From SB25 sp029560875 (GTDB lineage: Bacteria; Bacteroidota; Bacteroidia; Bacteroidales; Tenuifilaceae), in the NCBI GenBank assembly GCA_035388225.1, contig DAOOPM010000001.1:62001-126000 (forward strand): a DNA stretch of 64,000 nt, given 5' to 3'. Shown here in pieces: positions 1 through 8,968 of the stretch. Numbering within the stretch: position 1 is the stretch's first letter; each line of letters starts with the position of its first letter. Both the position numbers and the translations under genes were made by a program. Below the pieces are notes generated by a model, which was not told where the DNA came from, ran no database searches, and worked only from the letters and a program-made list of their open reading frames with translations.

Positions 1-689
1 GTAGAGTTGAAGATTACACCACGATAGTTTGTTTTTATCTCCCAAAATGGCTTTGGAACAAAATTTTGAATCTCCTCAAATCTTCGAACTATCAAGGCTA
101 GGGTAGGGGTTTGAACTCGGCCTATAGATAAAACACCTTTTCCGTTGGCATACTTTAAGGTGTATAATCGGCTAGCATTCATTCCTAAAAGCCAATCGCC
201 AATGGCACGAGCGTTGCCTGCGGCATACAACCGTTCAAAATCTTTTCCGTCCTTTAGTTTTTCAAAACCCTCCAGTATAGCCTCGTCAGTCATCGACGAA
301 ATCCACAACCGTTTCAACGGTTTTGTGCACTCCGCTTTTGTTAGCACCCAGCGCTGAATTAGTTCCCCTTCAATTCCAGCATCACCACAGTTAATAACCT
401 CATCGCACTCGGAAATCAACTTCTTTATGGTATTAAACTGTTTTTGAATACCATCGTTATCAATTAATTTAATGCCAAACCGAGGAGGAATCATTGGCAA
501 GGCATTCATTCGCCAAGGCTTCCAATCGGGAGTGTAATCGTCGGGGTTTTTAAGCGTACACAAATGGCCAAAAGTCCAAGTAACCTGATAGCCATTCCCC
601 TCGAAATAACCATCCTTACGGTTTACGGCTTTCAAAATACGTGCAATTTCCTTTGCTACACTGGGTTTCTCCGCTATACAAACTTTCAC
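1..689 (-). CDS. topB: DNA topoisomerase III, N-terminal part (runs off left edge)
   Basis: Type IA topoisomerase that relaxes or decatenates DNA through single-strand passage. About 229 residues are visible, open to the window edge. The protein begins KVCIAEKPSVAKEIA, the usual start of the Toprim domain; the acidic metal-binding motif GDAGIEGEL lies at about residues 102-110, and GRVQTPTLALIVRR follows near residue 200. The DAGxEGEL form with IQRW after it is, as I recall, typical of Bacteroidota TopB. The catalytic tyrosine region lies beyond the edge. The start is GTG at 689: an in-frame TAA lies just upstream and no ATG fits. No stop codon is seen in frame, so the gene looks intact as far as visible. 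Confidence 0.9.
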   Translation of the reverse strand, partial: MKVCIAEKPSVAKEIARILKAVNRKDGYFEGNGYQVTWTFGHLCTLKNPDDYTPDWKPWRMNALPMIPPRFGIKLIDNDGIQKQFNTIKKLISECDEVINCGDAGIEGELIQRWVLTKAECTKPLKRLWISSMTDEAILEGFEKLKDGKDFERLYAAGNARAIGDWLLGMNASRLYTLKYANGKGVLSIGRVQTPTLALIVRRFEEIQNFVPKPFWEIKTNYRGVIFNS

Positions 690-886
690 TGGTAAACTAT
701 CAATTTATCGCCAAATTTAGAATAATGATTTTAAACTACCCACCCAATTCAACGTCAAAATAACACTTAAAAAACTAACATCTTCACTTTAATCCAGATA
801 ATTAGTTAAAACTAAAACATTTTTCTACTTAATGAGTATCTATACAGTAAAAGATTACATGCATAATGTTTAACTATTGAAATTTG

Positions 887-894
887 TACCTTTA
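887..894 (+). promoter_or_regulatory. Possible -7 promoter element
   Basis: TACCTTTA matches TAnnTTTG at 7 of 8 positions and sits about 25 nt before ATG 919. No good -33 TTTG is at the right distance. If real, the upstream ATG at 877 would not be on the transcript. Confidence 0.33.
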
Positions 895-918
895 CAAAAT
901 CAAAATACAAATAACACA

Positions 919-3624
919 ATGAGAAAAAGTTTATTAACAACAATTGGTTTACTTTTTATCAAACTTGCAGTTGCACAAACCAGCATTTACGATATACAGT
1001 ATACAACCATTGCAGGAACAAACAACACATACCCATCACTTAAAATTAACGAAACAGTTACTACTGGTGGCATTGTAACTGCTACAAACTTTACAGACGG
1101 TCGATACTTTGTATCGTCCTCAAAGGGTGGTGCCTGGAATGGTGTTTTTGTTTACGACAAAAGCAATGTTCCCAGCATTGGCGATAGCATTTTAATTACT
1201 GGAAAAGTAATAGAATATAATGGGTACACAGAGATTTCAACCTTAACCTCGTTTAGCGTGATTAATTCAAATAACGCTCTGCCTCCTGCCACTAAAATAA
1301 CAACCACCCAAGTAAAATCCGAGGCGTATGAGGGTGTTCTTGTTGAAGTAAACAATTGTACCGCAACTACAACTTTCGATAATTATGGTAATTGGTCAGT
1401 TAATGATGGAAGTGGCGCGTGCGAAATACGTCCGGGAATTTACAACCTTAAAAACGATAACTTTCCATTGGTAGTGAACTATCCATTTAACTCTATAACT
1501 GGAGTTGTTGGAATACACTATGGCTCTATATCGCTTAATCCAAGGTCAGGGAATGATATAGTACCAAACACAAATGCAATTGTTCTTTCCTTTGATAATA
1601 AAACATTGTACAATAACGACGAATTCGAACTACCAATAAAAATATCAGTTTTCAATGAATCCATAACGGCAACTTCCTATTCGATGAAATTACAGTACAA
1701 CCCAGCAATTTTTGAGTATAGAGGCTTTAACCTAACAGGCACATTATCGGAGACTGGAACCATAACTGATATATCAACCAGCGGGAGTATTGTACTAAAT
1801 TATAACGGGAATATACCATTGAGTAGTACAGATATTCTAGTAAACTTAAAGTTAAAACCCTTAGCAAGCGGTAATGCTAATATTCAATTCAACCATCCAA
1901 CTGTAAATGGCTCTGAAATAACTTTGCTATCGGCAGGAAATGTTCTGTACCAGATATGCTCAACTCCAATTGGCGATACCATAACAGTGGTTCAACGCCC
2001 ATTGCTGAACATTCCGTCCATAGTAACTCCTGGTGAGCAGTTAAACATAACCTGCTTTGCAGAGCCAACCACAACGGACTGGAACGCAGAACTTATTTAC
2101 GAAGAGAAAACGGTACCGCTTTCTATAACACAATCTAATTATAACTCGGATTTACAACACTGGACCCTAACCACAACAATACCAAATATTGATTTATATG
2201 AACTTTACGATTTAAGGGTAAGAGCATCGGGCGGTATATTGGATGATGTTACCAATGCCGTTAGGGTAATAGACAGCTACAAGGACTCCTACTACTTTGT
2301 GCATTTAACTGATACCCATTTACCAACCCATCTTTTCTATGAAGATACAGGGTCAAGTACTGATGAATCAGAACTAAACGATTTATACGAAGTAATAAAA
2401 GATATAAACCTAATACGTCCTGAGTTTGTACTTCTTACAGGCGACCTAATTAACGAGGGTGAGTTAGAAGACTTTGAATGTCGACGAAACCACACTCGCG
2501 CTATTGAGATGCTCAAGAAGTTTGAAGTTCCCGTTTACTTAGTTCCCGGCAACCACGATTTGGGAGGATGGACTGCCACGCCCCCTCCACAAGGAACCTC
2601 TAGAAAAGAGTGGTGGCGTTTCTTTGGCTGGCGACAGCCACAAATACCCCCAACCAGAGCAGAGTACTACACACACGATTATAGTTTCGATTACGGAAAT
2701 ATCCACTTCACAGGACTAGAGGCTTACGATAATTACGATAGTTATATGTACGATGTTTATGGCGCAGAAAGTTTTATTCCATCACAAATAACCTGGTTAC
2801 AGAACGACCTTGCTGCTGCAGGCAGTAAAAAAAAGGTACTGTTTTACCACTACGATTTTAAATCGGAACTAAATCTAACAGCCCTTGGAGTTGATATGGC
2901 CCTTTGGGGACACAAGCACTTCGACATTGGAAGCATCACCACAACTCCTTACAATATAGCAACAGCTGCGGTTTGCGATAGCACAAGGGCTTTCCGCGTT
3001 ATACGCGTAAACAATGGTACACTACAACCCCAAAGCACAACTCGCACACACTCCAACGGTGATATGTTAACTATAAACTTTAATACTGCCAATAACGGTT
3101 CACTAGATTTTGTTTCGGCAACAATCAACAATAAGTACAGTCAATCGTTCAGTAACGGCTTGGTTAAATTCATTATGCCCTTAAGTCAATATGGGTACTC
3201 TGTAACCAATGGAACACTAGAGCAAGTATTAGAATCAGAAACGACAGCAACTTGCTATGTTTGTGTTAGTATCCCTACAGGAGATATAGTTACAACAAGC
3301 ATAACTAAACTTAACAATCCAACAGGAATTGAAGATATTAAAAGGAATAATCTGAATATCAGTATTTATCCAAATCCATTTAACAATGAAGTTAAAATAG
3401 ATTTTAATTTAAGTAAGGAGGATAACATCAATATATCAATTTACAACATCAACGGGCAATTAGTTAAAACACTGCTAAATAAGAAAATGTTACCAGGAAA
3501 ATATACTGCAAAATGGGATGGAACAAATAATACAAACCAAATTGTAGAATATGGAGTTTATATCTATAGACTTACTTTAAACGAAAAAACTACAGATTCA
3601 GGTCAAATAGTATTCTCAAAATAG
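919..3624 (+). CDS. Secreted metallophosphoesterase with T9SS sorting domain
   Basis: Large exported calcineurin-like phosphoesterase. Start taken at ATG 919, not ATG 877, because it gives a clean signal peptide (MRKSLLTTIGLLFIKLAVAQ). Order of regions: signal peptide; OB-fold-like domain (about residues 20-215); cohesin-like beta domain (about 215-340); metallophosphoesterase core (about 460-700) with metal-binding blocks HLTDTHL, LLTGDLINEGE, VPGNHDLGGW and WGHKHFD; C-terminal sorting domain beginning YPNPFNNEVKIDF and resembling the FlgD-type variant (KWDGTNN...GVYIYRL). Its likely destination is the cell surface or medium through T9SS. Substrate cannot be told from sequence. The gene stands alone and ends in a strong hairpin shared with the convergent gene. 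Confidence 0.85.
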   Translation: MRKSLLTTIGLLFIKLAVAQTSIYDIQYTTIAGTNNTYPSLKINETVTTGGIVTATNFTDGRYFVSSSKGGAWNGVFVYDKSNVPSIGDSILITGKVIEYNGYTEISTLTSFSVINSNNALPPATKITTTQVKSEAYEGVLVEVNNCTATTTFDNYGNWSVNDGSGACEIRPGIYNLKNDNFPLVVNYPFNSITGVVGIHYGSISLNPRSGNDIVPNTNAIVLSFDNKTLYNNDEFELPIKISVFNESITATSYSMKLQYNPAIFEYRGFNLTGTLSETGTITDISTSGSIVLNYNGNIPLSSTDILVNLKLKPLASGNANIQFNHPTVNGSEITLLSAGNVLYQICSTPIGDTITVVQRPLLNIPSIVTPGEQLNITCFAEPTTTDWNAELIYEEKTVPLSITQSNYNSDLQHWTLTTTIPNIDLYELYDLRVRASGGILDDVTNAVRVIDSYKDSYYFVHLTDTHLPTHLFYEDTGSSTDESELNDLYEVIKDINLIRPEFVLLTGDLINEGELEDFECRRNHTRAIEMLKKFEVPVYLVPGNHDLGGWTATPPPQGTSRKEWWRFFGWRQPQIPPTRAEYYTHDYSFDYGNIHFTGLEAYDNYDSYMYDVYGAESFIPSQITWLQNDLAAAGSKKKVLFYHYDFKSELNLTALGVDMALWGHKHFDIGSITTTPYNIATAAVCDSTRAFRVIRVNNGTLQPQSTTRTHSNGDMLTINFNTANNGSLDFVSATINNKYSQSFSNGLVKFIMPLSQYGYSVTNGTLEQVLESETTATCYVCVSIPTGDIVTTSITKLNNPTGIEDIKRNNLNISIYPNPFNNEVKIDFNLSKEDNINISIYNINGQLVKTLLNKKMLPGKYTAKWDGTNNTNQIVEYGVYIYRLTLNEKTTDSGQIVFSK

Positions 3625-3645
3625 ATTTAAATTAACATTCAACAA

Positions 3646-3674
3646 AAAGGGCATCAGTTACACTGATGCCCTTT
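3646..3674. terminator. Bidirectional rho-independent terminator
   Basis: A 13-bp perfect stem (AAAGGGCATCAGT pairing with ACTGATGCCCTTT) with a 3-nt loop lies between two convergent genes, A-rich on one side and T-rich on the other. Confidence 0.85.
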
Positions 3675-3695
3675 CGCTATTTATGAATTATCTCT

Positions 3696-5138
3696 TTATT
3701 CAATAACTAACTTTGAGATAATATCTTTTCCGTCTAAATTCATCTTAACAAGATAAACACTCTTTGCAAGATGCGATAAGTTAATTTCCTTCTCTCCTTC
3801 TCCAATAATTTGCTCCTGGTGAACAACTTTACCAAGCATATCCATAACGGTAACATTAGCCACTTTATAGTTCATAAAGAACTTAACGTTAACGAAACCA
3901 TTACTAGGGTTAGGATAAAATTTAATATCTGAATTATCAAATCCTTCAGATTCAACACCAACAGTAAAGGATGCCAAATTTGATTTCCACAACCCACGAC
4001 CATAAGTAGCAGCGTAAAGTACACTATTTGCTGGTGTTGCATCGTAATAAATTTCCAGTTCGTTAACTATCACTGATGGCAAATTATTGCTAAACAAAGT
4101 CCAATTCTCAGTTCCTTTCTTAACATACACACCTACATCAGTTCCTACATAAAGATGCTGAGTTGCAGATAATTTGTTCTGAACAATAGTGTTCGCAGGT
4201 ACCAATGGCAAACCAGCAGAAATATCAGTCCAGTTTTGACCGCCGTTTGTCGATTCGTAAACCTTTGTTGCATTATATCCACCATATGTTATCCAAAGTT
4301 TTTGTGCATTATAAGCGTCAACAGTTATATATGTTACGGAAAAATTGGCCGCTGGCTGTAAAGGTAAACTAGCCGTTAGATTTGTCCAATTAGTACCACC
4401 GTTTGTTGTTCTATAAAAAGAAGTTAAATCTGTAATATATAGTGTTTGATTATTCGAAGGTGCGATAGCCATTGATCTAATCTTATTTTCAGTAAGATTA
4501 AGATTCGAAATCTTCGTCCACGAATTTCCCCTATTAGTAGTTTTCCATACATCAGCATATCCTAAATATAATGTTTGACTACTTACAGGGTCAATAACAT
4601 AAGGTGTAACCCATGCTCCTGCCGGTCCTCCAGGAATATTATCTGTTATATCCACCACATTTTGTTGGTTGGTCCAGCGATCAGTAGTCCTATCAATTTG
4701 ACCATTTGCATACGTTGCATATTGTATACTAACATTAGTATAATCAATCAAGCACTCCATTCCATCGCCACCTTTTACATCACGCCAACTACTGTTGTAT
4801 ATTAACTTGCTCCCATTATCTTGTAAGCCAGCAATAACAGCATCCTTAACTGTTTGCGAGACGCCTAATTTGTAGATTTGGCTTATTACCATGGAATTAG
4901 TCAAATCTACCCAAGAAGCACCTCCATCTGTTGTTTTGTAAATTCCACCATCATTGGCTTCAAAAAAAGTATTATTATCTTGATACTCCATGTAATGCTT
5001 ATCAGCGTGTACAGCAGGAGCGCCATCTCCACCATACCAATGGTTAATAATTGTCCAGTTCACACCACCATCGGTTGATTTCCAAGAATTTATTCCGCCC
5101 AAATAGATTGTATTAGCATTAGCTGGAGAAACAGACAA
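3696..5138 (-). CDS. C-terminal fragment of the interrupted BNR/T9SS protein
   Basis: Carries the second part of the propeller (WKSTDGGVNW, YKTTDGGASW, WKTTNRGNSW, YRTTNGGTNW, YESTNGGQNW blades) and the complete T9SS sorting domain ending ISKLVIE. The only nearby start is a TTG inside a conserved block, and there is no signal peptide, so this piece alone could not be exported. Confidence 0.6.
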   Translation of the reverse strand: MSVSPANANTIYLGGINSWKSTDGGVNWTIINHWYGGDGAPAVHADKHYMEYQDNNTFFEANDGGIYKTTDGGASWVDLTNSMVISQIYKLGVSQTVKDAVIAGLQDNGSKLIYNSSWRDVKGGDGMECLIDYTNVSIQYATYANGQIDRTTDRWTNQQNVVDITDNIPGGPAGAWVTPYVIDPVSSQTLYLGYADVWKTTNRGNSWTKISNLNLTENKIRSMAIAPSNNQTLYITDLTSFYRTTNGGTNWTNLTASLPLQPAANFSVTYITVDAYNAQKLWITYGGYNATKVYESTNGGQNWTDISAGLPLVPANTIVQNKLSATQHLYVGTDVGVYVKKGTENWTLFSNNLPSVIVNELEIYYDATPANSVLYAATYGRGLWKSNLASFTVGVESEGFDNSDIKFYPNPSNGFVNVKFFMNYKVANVTVMDMLGKVVHQEQIIGEGEKEINLSHLAKSVYLVKMNLDGKDIISKLVIE

Positions 5139-5186
5139 AGTTAAATCATACCATCCTTGTCCATCAATATCAGTAGATTCTGCATG

Positions 5187-6332
5187 CTAGTTAAGCAAAT
5201 TTTTACCAGAAATAGTACCGTCATAAACCATAGAAAAACTATCGCCACTATTTGTTGACTTGTAAAACCCTTCCATACCGCCATCCATTGTTGATGCTAG
5301 TGCATACACAATATTTGGATCTGATTTGGCAGCATCCAACTCAACTCTGTAAATTGAATTTGAGAATGTATGAACGGTTGTCCAACTTGTGCCAGCATTT
5401 GTCGTTTTAAAAATTCTAGCAGGATAATCTACACCAGAACTAACATAATAACGACTTGCGGCATAAAGTTCAGTATCTTCTGAACCAGCCTTAAATTCCA
5501 TATCAAAGAAAACTCCACTTTGAATCAAAGACCAATCAGTACCACTATTAGTAGATTTGAAAATACCACCATTTGTTGCAACATACATAATATTTTGCTG
5601 CGTTGGATGAACTAGCATTCTGACTATTCTATATCTATTAGCAACATTAAAAGTTAAACCTGTTGCCTGCCAATTTTGTCCATCATCAGTTGATTTAAGA
5701 ACGCCGATGGAATAATTATCACCGGCATCTCTATCCCCAGTAGCTATATAAATTGTTTTGGAAGTAGCATAATCATTTGGAATAAATATCTCACTTACTC
5801 CAATAACAGGAAGATTATCCGTTAAAACGGTCCAAGAACTACCTCCATTAGTTGTTTTCCATAGTCCACCAGATGGAGCTCCTATCCAAAAAGTATTTTT
5901 ATCACTTGGATGAAACGCTATACAGTTTATTCTTCCTATACCAGCATAACCGCCATTAGAAGAATTAGGCCCCATGGATACCCAATTTGATTCATCAGAT
6001 TTATATCCCATGCTTCTAATCTCTTCATGAAGAAGCATTTTGTCAAAACTAGGAAATGCTCCCGTTTTAACATCTATTCTAGTTTCCCAAAACCATTCCC
6101 AACGCTTAAACTGCTTCCACCCCGGAGCTTTTTTCTTCTTTCCATCAACATAATAAAATCCACCCTTAACATCATACTTGCTCCAATACTCATTGAAATT
6201 CTTTTGAATCTCATAAAAGTTCATAGCACTTTTGGAGTCATTCGAAGTTGAATAGAAGGCATCCCTCCAAACTTGAGAGAATAAAAGCACGGGCAAAAGG
6301 CTCAGCATGCTTAATAAAATTACTTTTTTCAT
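5187..6332 (-). CDS. N-terminal fragment of the interrupted BNR/T9SS protein
   Basis: Has the signal peptide, the N-terminal region WRDAFYSTSND...WKQFKRWEWFWE seen in T9SS-exported sortilin-like proteins, and the first blades (WKTTNGGSSW, LKSTDDGQNW, FKSTNSGTDW, FKTTNAGTSW, YKSTNSGDSF). It ends prematurely after GKNLLN and lacks the sorting domain, so the truncated product would stop in the periplasm. Confidence 0.7.
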   Translation of the reverse strand: MKKVILLSMLSLLPVLLFSQVWRDAFYSTSNDSKSAMNFYEIQKNFNEYWSKYDVKGGFYYVDGKKKKAPGWKQFKRWEWFWETRIDVKTGAFPSFDKMLLHEEIRSMGYKSDESNWVSMGPNSSNGGYAGIGRINCIAFHPSDKNTFWIGAPSGGLWKTTNGGSSWTVLTDNLPVIGVSEIFIPNDYATSKTIYIATGDRDAGDNYSIGVLKSTDDGQNWQATGLTFNVANRYRIVRMLVHPTQQNIMYVATNGGIFKSTNSGTDWSLIQSGVFFDMEFKAGSEDTELYAASRYYVSSGVDYPARIFKTTNAGTSWTTVHTFSNSIYRVELDAAKSDPNIVYALASTMDGGMEGFYKSTNSGDSFSMVYDGTISGKNLLN

Positions 6333-6342
6333 GAATTTATAA

Positions 6343-6828
6343 TTAATTTACATTAAATTCTTTGTAAAAGGCTTTAGTATTTCTTTGATCAACACTAAAA
6401 ACAACCATTATTCGATAAAGTCCAGCAGTTACAGATTGCTTCATAGATTCGGGAATACCATAGGAATTCTTTTCTCCACACCAACTCTCCGCTCTGTCCC
6501 ATCTAAATGCAAAACTTCCTTCTTTAGCAATCTCAATAAATTCAGTAGGTCTAGCACACGGTGCACCGCACGGACAATTTAATATTCTTAATTTCACCCA
6601 GTTCACTCCATCAAACTTTTCAATATGAGTTTGCCTGTGATTATGAACAAAAACCTGTCCGTTTGATTTATTTTGAACTATAAAACTTAAACCATCATTG
6701 CCTTTAAAGCTATCAACAACAATATCTATCTCATGATCAAATTTATTTTCGATATTCTCCACTTGTTTCTTTTGAGAAGCACAACCCAATAGTAGCAACA
6801 GAGTTAAATAACTTAATTTGTTTAACAT
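6343..6828 (-). CDS. Small lipoprotein, unknown function
   Basis: 161 residues. The N-terminus has a lipobox (LLLLLGC, Cys about 16), so it should be lipid-anchored in the envelope. The rest looks like one beta-rich domain: INCPCGAPC-like cysteine cluster around 85-92, a further Cys in ESWCGEKNSYG, and a C-terminal stretch (GLYRIMVVFSV) typical of an immunoglobulin-like beta sandwich. No named family recognised. It is the first gene of a two-gene unit with the interrupted BNR protein (10-nt gap), suggesting a shared envelope role. A -7 promoter element lies about 33 nt upstream of its ATG. Confidence 0.7.
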   Translation of the reverse strand: MLNKLSYLTLLLLLGCASQKKQVENIENKFDHEIDIVVDSFKGNDGLSFIVQNKSNGQVFVHNHRQTHIEKFDGVNWVKLRILNCPCGAPCARPTEFIEIAKEGSFAFRWDRAESWCGEKNSYGIPESMKQSVTAGLYRIMVVFSVDQRNTKAFYKEFNVN

Positions 6829-6860
6829 ATATTTTATTGTTAATCTACACTTTTAAAATG

Positions 6861-6868
6861 CAAAAATA
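6861..6868 (-). promoter_or_regulatory. -7 promoter element for the lipoprotein gene
   Basis: On the minus strand TATTTTTG matches TAnnTTTG exactly, 32 nt before ATG 6828. No clear -33 TTTG. Confidence 0.5.
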
Positions 6869-6950
6869 AACTTTATTTCCTAAATATCATACCACAAATA
6901 ACAATTTAACTTATTTCTAAAATACTCTGAAAATCAAACCATATCATAAG

Positions 6951-6976
6951 TTAAAGAGACTCTAGCATCTCTTTAA
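6951..6976. promoter_or_regulatory. Inverted repeat abutting the helicase promoter
   Basis: TTAAAGAGA pairs with TCTCTTTAA across an 8-nt loop. It ends at the base before the -33 TTTG (6977-6980) of the helicase promoter, between divergent genes, so it cannot terminate an upstream gene; a regulator site is more likely. Confidence 0.5.
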
Positions 6977-7007
6977 TTTGCACAATTCTCGTTTTTTAGT
7001 AGTTTTG
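6977..7007 (+). promoter_or_regulatory. Promoter of the DEAD-box helicase gene
   Basis: TTTG (6977-6980), 19-nt spacer, TAGTTTTG (7000-7007): a perfect match to the Bacteroidota promoter, giving a 5' leader of roughly 75 nt. Confidence 0.75.
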
Positions 7008-7087
7008 CATCAGCAATAGGAATACTGTTTAAAACAATTTCCAATTGGCTAATTAAACTCTAGCAAAAGGAATATACTCAAATACTT

Positions 7088-8332
7088 ATGAAGTTTGAAC
7101 AGTACAATTTAATACCTGCGCTCAAGCGTAATCTCGAAACACTTGGATTTAAACGACCAACCGATATACAATTTAAGGCCATCCCTCCTACCTTGAAAGG
7201 TGAAGATGTTTTGGCTATAGCACAAACCGGAACAGGAAAAACGGCAGCATTCGCAATTCCTGTTATACAACTACTTGCAACTCGAAAAGTTCTGAAGGAA
7301 CAATATTCAACCCGATGCTTAGTGATGGTTCCAACCCACGAATTGGCCATTCAAGTATCCGAGGTTTTCAAGCAACTCATAACGGGGTTAGGTCTACATG
7401 TTGTTGGCGTTTATGGCGGTGTTGAACAAGACAAGCAAATATCGCTTCTTAAGAATGGAACGGATGTTTTAGTTGCAACCCCAGGAAGAATGTTCGACCT
7501 CGCTAGCCAAGGTTTTTTATCGTTTAAAAATGTGGAGATTCTTATTATTGACGAAGCCGACCATATGCTTGAGCTAGGCTTTATAAATGATATGGAACAG
7601 TTGATACGACGAATCCCCAGAAACCGCCAAACATTATTCTTTTCGGCAACCATTAATGAGCGAATTAAAGATTTAGCCTACGGCTTAGTTCGCCACGCCG
7701 TTCGAATACATATATCACCTAAAGACCCTGTATCAAAAAACATCGACCATTCAGTTGCGTTTGTGGAAATGGACGATAAACGTTTCTTCCTAGAACGTTT
7801 TATTAACGAAAACCCCGATAGTAAAATACTAGTATTTGTTCGCACTAAGGTTAGAGCCGAAAGAGTGCTTAAAGCGCTAGAAAGAGTCAATATCTCCAGC
7901 CAAACTATTCATAGCGGAAAAGACCAGAAGGAACGCTCTTCCATTATGGACAATTTTAAATCGGGAAAAAACCGAGTTCTAATTGCCACTGATGTTAGTG
8001 CACGTGGCGTTGATATTCCCAATGTTGAATTTGTTATAAACTACGATTTACCTGAAGTATCAGAAAACTATGTACATCGTGTGGGTCGCACAGGTCGTGG
8101 TAACCAAAAAGGCAAAGCTGTATCCTTTTGCAGTACTGAGGAAAAAGAAATACTCGCTGAAATTGAAACATACTTAAGCAAACCGATATCTATAATGCAC
8201 TTTACCGAAGGTGAGTACGAAGCCACAGTTGATGTTTCGGAGGAATCCTCCCACGATTGGAAATCGTTACTTGATGATATTAACGAGTATGAGGCAAAAC
8301 AACGAAAAAAGCATAAATCAAAAAAGAAATAA
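7088..8332 (+). CDS. DEAD/DEAH box RNA helicase, RhlE/CsdA-like
   Basis: ATP-dependent RNA helicase of superfamily 2, probably acting in ribosome assembly or RNA turnover. All core motifs are present in order: Q motif region (FKRPTDIQ), Walker A AQTGTGKT (about 45-52), PTHELAIQ, TPGR, DEAD (about 150), SAT, VFVRTK, ATDVSARGVDIP and HRVGRTGRG. At 414 residues it is a minimal two-RecA-domain protein with only a short basic tail (KQRKKHKSKKK) that may bind RNA. It has its own promoter with a long leader and an inverted repeat immediately upstream, fitting cold- or stress-type control, though that is inference. Confidence 0.93.
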   Translation: MKFEQYNLIPALKRNLETLGFKRPTDIQFKAIPPTLKGEDVLAIAQTGTGKTAAFAIPVIQLLATRKVLKEQYSTRCLVMVPTHELAIQVSEVFKQLITGLGLHVVGVYGGVEQDKQISLLKNGTDVLVATPGRMFDLASQGFLSFKNVEILIIDEADHMLELGFINDMEQLIRRIPRNRQTLFFSATINERIKDLAYGLVRHAVRIHISPKDPVSKNIDHSVAFVEMDDKRFFLERFINENPDSKILVFVRTKVRAERVLKALERVNISSQTIHSGKDQKERSSIMDNFKSGKNRVLIATDVSARGVDIPNVEFVINYDLPEVSENYVHRVGRTGRGNQKGKAVSFCSTEEKEILAEIETYLSKPISIMHFTEGEYEATVDVSEESSHDWKSLLDDINEYEAKQRKKHKSKKK

Positions 8333-8416
8333 ACTCCTCTCCCCCGTTTTAATATTTTTTAATAGAACCCTATCGCTGTATTTACAATTTGAGAATTCAA
8401 TTTTCGAATATTGTAA

Positions 8417-8424
8417 TACTTTTG
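8417..8424 (+). promoter_or_regulatory. -7 promoter element for the TerB-like gene
   Basis: TACTTTTG fits TAnnTTTG exactly, 33 nt before the ATG. The -33 position is poor. Confidence 0.55.
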
Positions 8425-8456
8425 CACTCCGATTATAAAACTCAATAACAAATACT

Positions 8457-8882
8457 ATGGGACTATTCAACCTTGGAGGTTCTGCTGAAATCTCAAATGA
8501 AAAAGAAGCGTTTTTCGCAATTATTTTTGCTTGTATGGCTGCTGATGGTGAAATTGCACCTGAGGAGGAAATCAACCTTATAAATTTACTTGCAAGCCGT
8601 CCAACTTTCCGTAAGTTCGATTTAAGAGATGCTATGAAGAAAATTCAACGCATCCTTAAGGAAACCAAGAGCCTTGAAGGCTTACTTGATAAGGCTGTGG
8701 ATAAAATTCCTGCCGAACTACGCCCAACCGTTTACACCAACGCTGTTGACTTTGTTCTAGCCGATGGTTCTGTTGAAAAAGAGGAAGAAGCAGTTATTGC
8801 TATGCTTAAGAGTAAAATGGGTATTTCCGATGAGCAATCACAAAAAATCATCGAAGTAATTATCCTAAAAAATAAGGCTTAA
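8457..8882 (+). CDS. TerB-like (tellurite resistance TerB family) protein
   Basis: 141-residue helical cytoplasmic protein of the TerB/DjlA N-terminal type. Two acidic blocks with the family pattern are visible: ACMAADGEIAPEEEINLI (about 25-42) and FVLADGSVEKEEEAVI (about 102-117), each a D-G-x-(I/V) acidic loop that in TerB binds divalent metal. It is followed by a strong terminator and is monocistronic. No other ter genes (terC, terD, terZ) are adjacent, so tellurite resistance is not implied; stand-alone TerB proteins are usually of unknown function. Confidence 0.8.
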   Translation: MGLFNLGGSAEISNEKEAFFAIIFACMAADGEIAPEEEINLINLLASRPTFRKFDLRDAMKKIQRILKETKSLEGLLDKAVDKIPAELRPTVYTNAVDFVLADGSVEKEEEAVIAMLKSKMGISDEQSQKIIEVIILKNKA

Positions 8883-8904
8883 GAATTTATTCCTAGGCAT
8901 GTTG

Positions 8905-8941
8905 AAAACCACTCCAAATTTTGGGGTGGTTTTTGTTTTTT
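8905..8941 (+). terminator. Rho-independent terminator
   Basis: AAAACCACTCC (8905-8915) pairs with GGGGTGGTTTT (8923-8933), followed by a T-rich run. It overlaps the promoter of the next gene. Confidence 0.8.
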
Positions 8942-8964
8942 TACCATCAACTTTTGTAGATTTG
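8932..8964 (+). promoter_or_regulatory. Promoter placed for a leaderless transcript
   Basis: TTTG (8932-8935), 21-nt spacer, TAGATTTG (8957-8964). The box ends 4 nt before ATG 8969, so transcription should begin at or beside the A of the start codon. Same box-to-ATG spacing as at 43603-43615. Confidence 0.5.
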
Positions 8965-8968
8965 CTTA

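Larger units (their letters stand above)
3696..6332 (-). pseudogene. Sortilin/BNR-type T9SS protein gene interrupted by an in-frame stop
   Basis: Two open frames (5187-6332 and 3696-5138) lie in the same reading frame and are separated only by TAG at 5187-5189. Reading through, the linker continues HAESTDIDGQGWYDL straight into the next BNR block, where family members read GQGWYDL...VSP, so no sequence is missing. The joined protein would be 877 residues plus the stop: signal peptide (MKKVILLSMLSLLPVLLFSQ), many STxGGxxW/STNSGxxW Asp-box blades of a VPS10/sialidase-like propeller, and a C-terminal T9SS domain beginning FYPNPSNGFVNVKF. Both halves keep family-like sequence, so the lesion is recent, a sequencing error, or suppressed. 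TAG ends other genes here normally, so code reassignment is unlikely. The gene lies 10 nt after the lipoprotein gene at 6343-6828. Confidence 0.8.

Noticed and set aside
877..918. ATG 877 as start of the metallophosphoesterase
   Set aside because: It would place a polar Gln/Asn-rich stretch before the signal peptide and lies upstream of the probable transcription start; ATG 919 gives a normal signal peptide.
3696..6332. TAG read as a sense codon through genetic code change
   Set aside because: TAG serves as the normal stop of other intact genes here, for example at 16608-16610 and 35975-35977.
8457..8882. Tellurite resistance operon
   Set aside because: Only a TerB-like gene is present; no terA, terC, terD, terE or terZ next to it.
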